Assembly (NCBI GenBank): GCA_016342285.1
Contig: JAEINQ010000021.1
Location: 1 to 64,000, forward strand
Source of the DNA: Desulfobacterales bacterium
GTDB lineage: Bacteria; Desulfobacterota; Desulfobacteria; Desulfobacterales; JAEINQ01
Length of the DNA stretch: 64,000 bases
Direction of reading: 5' to 3'
Shown here: one piece after another, positions 61,022-64,000 of the stretch
How positions within the stretch are numbered: position 1 is the first letter of the stretch
How the letters are laid out: every line of letters starts with the position of its first letter
The notes under the pieces: model-generated
What the model was told of the DNA's origin: nothing
What the model saw: only the letters and a program-made list of their open reading frames with translations
The model's database searches: none
Program-made: the position numbers and the translations under genes

Positions 61022-64000
61022 ATGAAACGCCATGACCGTGCCAATGGTACTGTGCTGCTCCTGCTGACGGCTATCGTCATTTTCATGTCCGCCGGTGTTG
61101 TTCATGCCGCGGTTTTCGGCGGTTATTCGGAATACTACATCCCGGGGCGCGAGGAGCAGATGTGGCATGTGTTTAACGACATCGCCCGGCGGGCCGGGGG
61201 TACGATTAATTCAGGACCGGGGATGCACTCGGTGATCTCCATTACCTCGCCCGGTGAGGGGTCCACGGTCTATTACGACCACTGGGAGGACGGGTACGAG
61301 TTCGATCCGGCCGATCCGGAGAACACCTACGACGAAAAGCACGTGCTGGCCGCAGGGGAGGTGCTTCGCCGGGAGAGCTCCAACATTCCGGTGCCCAACC
61401 GGGGGACGAACACCTATTACGACGGCGGGGACCGGCTCTACGTGGCCGGCACCTCGGCGGCGGTCTCCCGGACCAGTTGGACCGAGGACCAGGGCACCAT
61501 TCTGGCCATCAGTTGGGAGCTGTTGCCGGTCAAGCCGTTTTTGACCGATTACACCATTCCAGTGGGGGAAAACCTTGCCGGTCAGTACGAGGATTTTGAG
61601 CGGGTCTATGTCATCGTCCAGTCGGTGAGCGACAACAACGTCGTTCAGATCGATAACGGCGGCGATGGCAGTATGGAGGTGGTGACCACCCTGGACAAGG
61701 GCGGCACCACCGGTTACCCGGTCCTTCCAGGGGCTACGCTCCCGGTGGCTACTACCGCCGACTCGGGGACCCACGTCAAGGGCCAGTACCCCATCCAGGT
61801 CCATTTCATCGTGGCGGGTTACAGCCACGGGATGTATGAGTCCCGGGGTTACAACGCCATGCCCGACAGCATGTGGGACAACGAATACATCAACCCGGTT
61901 GGCGGTAGCCCGGACAACGTCTACGAGCCAACTGCCGGAACCACCTATCACCCGAAAACCGACCTGTACCTTTACAACCCCCAAACCACCGATATCATCA
62001 TCAACTATGAAGATACCACTAGCAGCGGGACGTTTACCATTGCCTCCCGGTCGACCAAGTCTTATTTCGACGGTACGGGCGAAAATGGGGGGGTCAGCCA
62101 TTACGTGCCCCAGAACTCAGGCGTCTCTTTGCGTTCGGACAATATCTTCTGGGGCATCGGTTCCTTTGACACCGAGTCGACCACTTACGACTGGGGCTAT
62201 TCCCTGGTGCCACGAAGTTTCCTGACCAAGGAGTATTTCCTGAGCTGGGCGCCGGGAACTTCCGACATCCCGCCCACCGCCAACGGCTCGCCAGCCCATG
62301 TGACGGCGGTCTATGACGACACGGTGGTCTTTGTGGACTACAGCCCCACCGACGGCACCCCCGATGAAACCGTCACCATGAGCCACCTGGAGTCGCGAAA
62401 GTTTTTCGACACCGATAACGACAACACCGGCATGCATATCTGGGCCACCGGTCCCCTGGCCGTGGCCTGGGGGCAGGATCCGGTACCGTCCACCCCCTAT
62501 GACCCGTATATGGACCTGGGCACGGCCAACCTGCCCATGCCCAAGGACTGGATCGATTTGACCCTGGGGATCAAAAAGACCGCCGATCCCACGGTAATCG
62601 CGCCGGTGACCGGCCGGACCACCACCTTTACCCTTCAGGTCAAGACCTATGCTTTCCCGGTGAAAAACATTTCAGTCTACGATGTCTTGCCCGATGGCTT
62701 CAGCTTCGTGGACTTGAGTGCCCGGATCACCCTGCCCGACGGCAACCTGATTTTAAATGCCGCGGCCAATCCGGCCATCAGCGGTCAGGAGTTGACCTGG
62801 AGCAACACGGTCCTCAACATGGCGCCCAACAAGACCCTGACCATCGCGTTCGACGCGGTTATCGACAATACGGTCACCGTGGACACCTATTCCAATACGG
62901 CCCGGGCCAGCGGGACGCGGTTGGAGGGTTCCCAGGTCTTTTCCCCCTTTGACAGCATCGCCATCAACGTCACCGCCGTGACCATCGACAAGGATACCAC
63001 CACGCCCACCGTATCGGCCGGCGGTACGGCCGCCTATACGATCCGGGTGAAGAATATCAGTGATACCGATGCCACCAATCTTTCCGTTACCGACATTCTG
63101 CCCGACGGGTTTTCCTATGCCGGGACCCTGGCGAGCATTGTTTTCTACGATGCTTTGGGGAATGAGGATTCTTCCACCACCGCCACCAACGACGGCACCT
63201 GGGGCGGGACCTGGAGTTTGGGACCGGGCGAGTCCGTGGCGATCACATTCACCGCCGTGGCGGGAGCCGGCATTGCTCCGGATACCTATGACAGTACGGC
63301 ATCGGCCCAATTCGACTGGGGCGGCAGCACCGATACCATCGACGATTTGGGTGAGGTGGCCCAGGATCTGGGCACCCCCAGCGGCGAGGACCCGGAGGAC
63401 GATGAGGATGTGACCATTACCTCCCTGTTGATCAACAAGACCACCAGCACACCGACGGTGGGGGCTGGCGGCACGGCCACCTACACCATCCGGCTGGAAA
63501 ACAGCGGGGCCGCCAACGTGACCGGGGTCACCGTATCCGATGCCCTGCCCGGTGGATTTACGTTTGCATCGGGGTCCGTCACCCAAAACAGCGCCACACG
63601 GACCAGCACGACCAACCCAGAGACCGACGACACCTCCCTGGCCTGGGGAACCTGGACCATCAATTCCGGTGGATGGGTCGAAATTGCCTTTATTGTCAAT
63701 GTGCCGGACGGTACCACACCGGGCACCTACGACAACAGCGCCCTGGCCGACAGCGACCAGACCGGTCTCATCGACGATGCCGGGGCCGTGGGGGGGGATG
63801 CCCACACCCTGGCTGCCGACACCGAGGATGACGAGGATGTGACGGTGGAGACGGCGGTGCTGACCATCGATAAGGATGCCCCCTTTCCTTACGCGGCCCC
63901 GGGCGGGCCGGCTACCTACACCATCACGGTGGCCAACGCTGGTTCGGCCACGGCCACCGGCGTGTCGGTCACCGACTCCCTGGCCGCCGGTTTTGCCTAC
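61022..64000 (+). CDS. Secreted DUF11-repeat surface protein, 3' end beyond the window (993+ codons)
   Basis: The frame is open from ATG 61022 to the last base, so the true end is outside. A signal peptide (TVLLLLTAIVIFMSAGVVHAA, cleavage about residue 31) is followed by about 500 residues of a beta-rich domain (YYDHWEDGYEFDP, GDRLYVAGTSAAVSRTSW, YSHGMYESRGYNAMPDSMWDNEYINPVG) seen in large bacterial surface proteins. From about residue 515 on come DUF11-type (conserved repeat) Ig-like modules: each begins with xxIDKxT-TPTVSAGGTAAYTI and holds VTDxLPDGFSY. At least four begin before the window ends (about 62570, 62980, 63430, 63860). Modules carry acidic DEDDEDV linkers. Probably an adhesin or surface layer component. 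Confidence 0.85.
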   Translation, partial: MKRHDRANGTVLLLLTAIVIFMSAGVVHAAVFGGYSEYYIPGREEQMWHVFNDIARRAGGTINSGPGMHSVISITSPGEGSTVYYDHWEDGYEFDPADPENTYDEKHVLAAGEVLRRESSNIPVPNRGTNTYYDGGDRLYVAGTSAAVSRTSWTEDQGTILAISWELLPVKPFLTDYTIPVGENLAGQYEDFERVYVIVQSVSDNNVVQIDNGGDGSMEVVTTLDKGGTTGYPVLPGATLPVATTADSGTHVKGQYPIQVHFIVAGYSHGMYESRGYNAMPDSMWDNEYINPVGGSPDNVYEPTAGTTYHPKTDLYLYNPQTTDIIINYEDTTSSGTFTIASRSTKSYFDGTGENGGVSHYVPQNSGVSLRSDNIFWGIGSFDTESTTYDWGYSLVPRSFLTKEYFLSWAPGTSDIPPTANGSPAHVTAVYDDTVVFVDYSPTDGTPDETVTMSHLESRKFFDTDNDNTGMHIWATGPLAVAWGQDPVPSTPYDPYMDLGTANLPMPKDWIDLTLGIKKTADPTVIAPVTGRTTTFTLQVKTYAFPVKNISVYDVLPDGFSFVDLSARITLPDGNLILNAAANPAISGQELTWSNTVLNMAPNKTLTIAFDAVIDNTVTVDTYSNTARASGTRLEGSQVFSPFDSIAINVTAVTIDKDTTTPTVSAGGTAAYTIRVKNISDTDATNLSVTDILPDGFSYAGTLASIVFYDALGNEDSSTTATNDGTWGGTWSLGPGESVAITFTAVAGAGIAPDTYDSTASAQFDWGGSTDTIDDLGEVAQDLGTPSGEDPEDDEDVTITSLLINKTTSTPTVGAGGTATYTIRLENSGAANVTGVTVSDALPGGFTFASGSVTQNSATRTSTTNPETDDTSLAWGTWTINSGGWVEIAFIVNVPDGTTPGTYDNSALADSDQTGLIDDAGAVGGDAHTLAADTEDDEDVTVETAVLTIDKDAPFPYAAPGGPATYTITVANAGSATATGVSVTDSLAAGFAY

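Overview
The window looks like a chromosomal segment of a complete-oxidising, sulfate-reducing member of the Desulfobacterota (Desulfosarcina/Desulfobacteraceae type). This is inferred from the HdrA-MvhD-MetV-MetF cluster (methyl branch of the Wood-Ljungdahl pathway), the beta-oxidation genes wired to a membrane EtfAB:menaquinone oxidoreductase, the Hdr-like Fe-S proteins and the general gene style. No marker gene allows a species call. The backbone is GC-rich; 1-2.5 kb and 4.3-6 kb are clearly AT-richer.

Region by region. 1-7.9 kb is an accessory, recombined region: an AT-rich DUF362-like protein with an HhH-glycosylase-like C-terminus, a frameshifted HVO_A0114-type regulator, a tyrosine integrase beside the 3' half of a tRNA-Phe gene (attachment scar), a pRiA4b ORF-3 protein, a DUF4160/DUF2442 pair, a Fic protein with a three-site operator array, and a decayed second copy of the integrase-regulator pair. 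8-14 kb holds a DUF362 protein, small unknowns, a lipoprotein and a SWIM-Snf2 helicase. 14-19.5 kb carries AzlCD exporters and a ProVWX-type glycine-betaine importer. 19.5-31.6 kb is mixed: a secreted caspase/formylglycine-enzyme-like fusion facing a triple-FHA membrane protein, two glycosyltransferases, a Gate-domain protein, an ECF sigma/anti-sigma pair and a parvulin.

31.8-41.8 kb is the highlight. It has a stand-alone metF, then hdrA-mvhD-metV-metF, a CheY-like regulator and an HdrBC-like protein. Three of these genes (hdrA, mvhD, hdrBC-like) are split by an in-frame TGA exactly where relatives have cysteine, and each TGA is followed 14-15 nt later by a stem-loop. I read them as three selenoproteins. 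The HdrA is also unusual: 1,475 residues, two HdrA units with an NfnB/GltD-like pyridine-nucleotide module inserted. Together they suggest a NAD(P)H/ferredoxin electron-confurcating methylene-tetrahydrofolate reductase complex.

42-64 kb: shikimate dehydrogenase, a two-gene histidine-kinase operon, then a fatty-acid oxidation regulon: a TetR/FadR-type regulator (apparently starting at an ATC codon), acyl-CoA dehydrogenase, acyl-CoA synthetase, and the EtfAB:quinone oxidoreductase with etfB and etfA. The tetR and oxidoreductase promoters share the same TTGACA box and the same 22-bp palindromic operator over the -10/+1 region. The window closes with an RND efflux pair and the first 993 codons of a secreted DUF11-repeat protein running off the end. 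Several short dispersed repeats and an 8-bp tandem array lie in the intergenic spaces.
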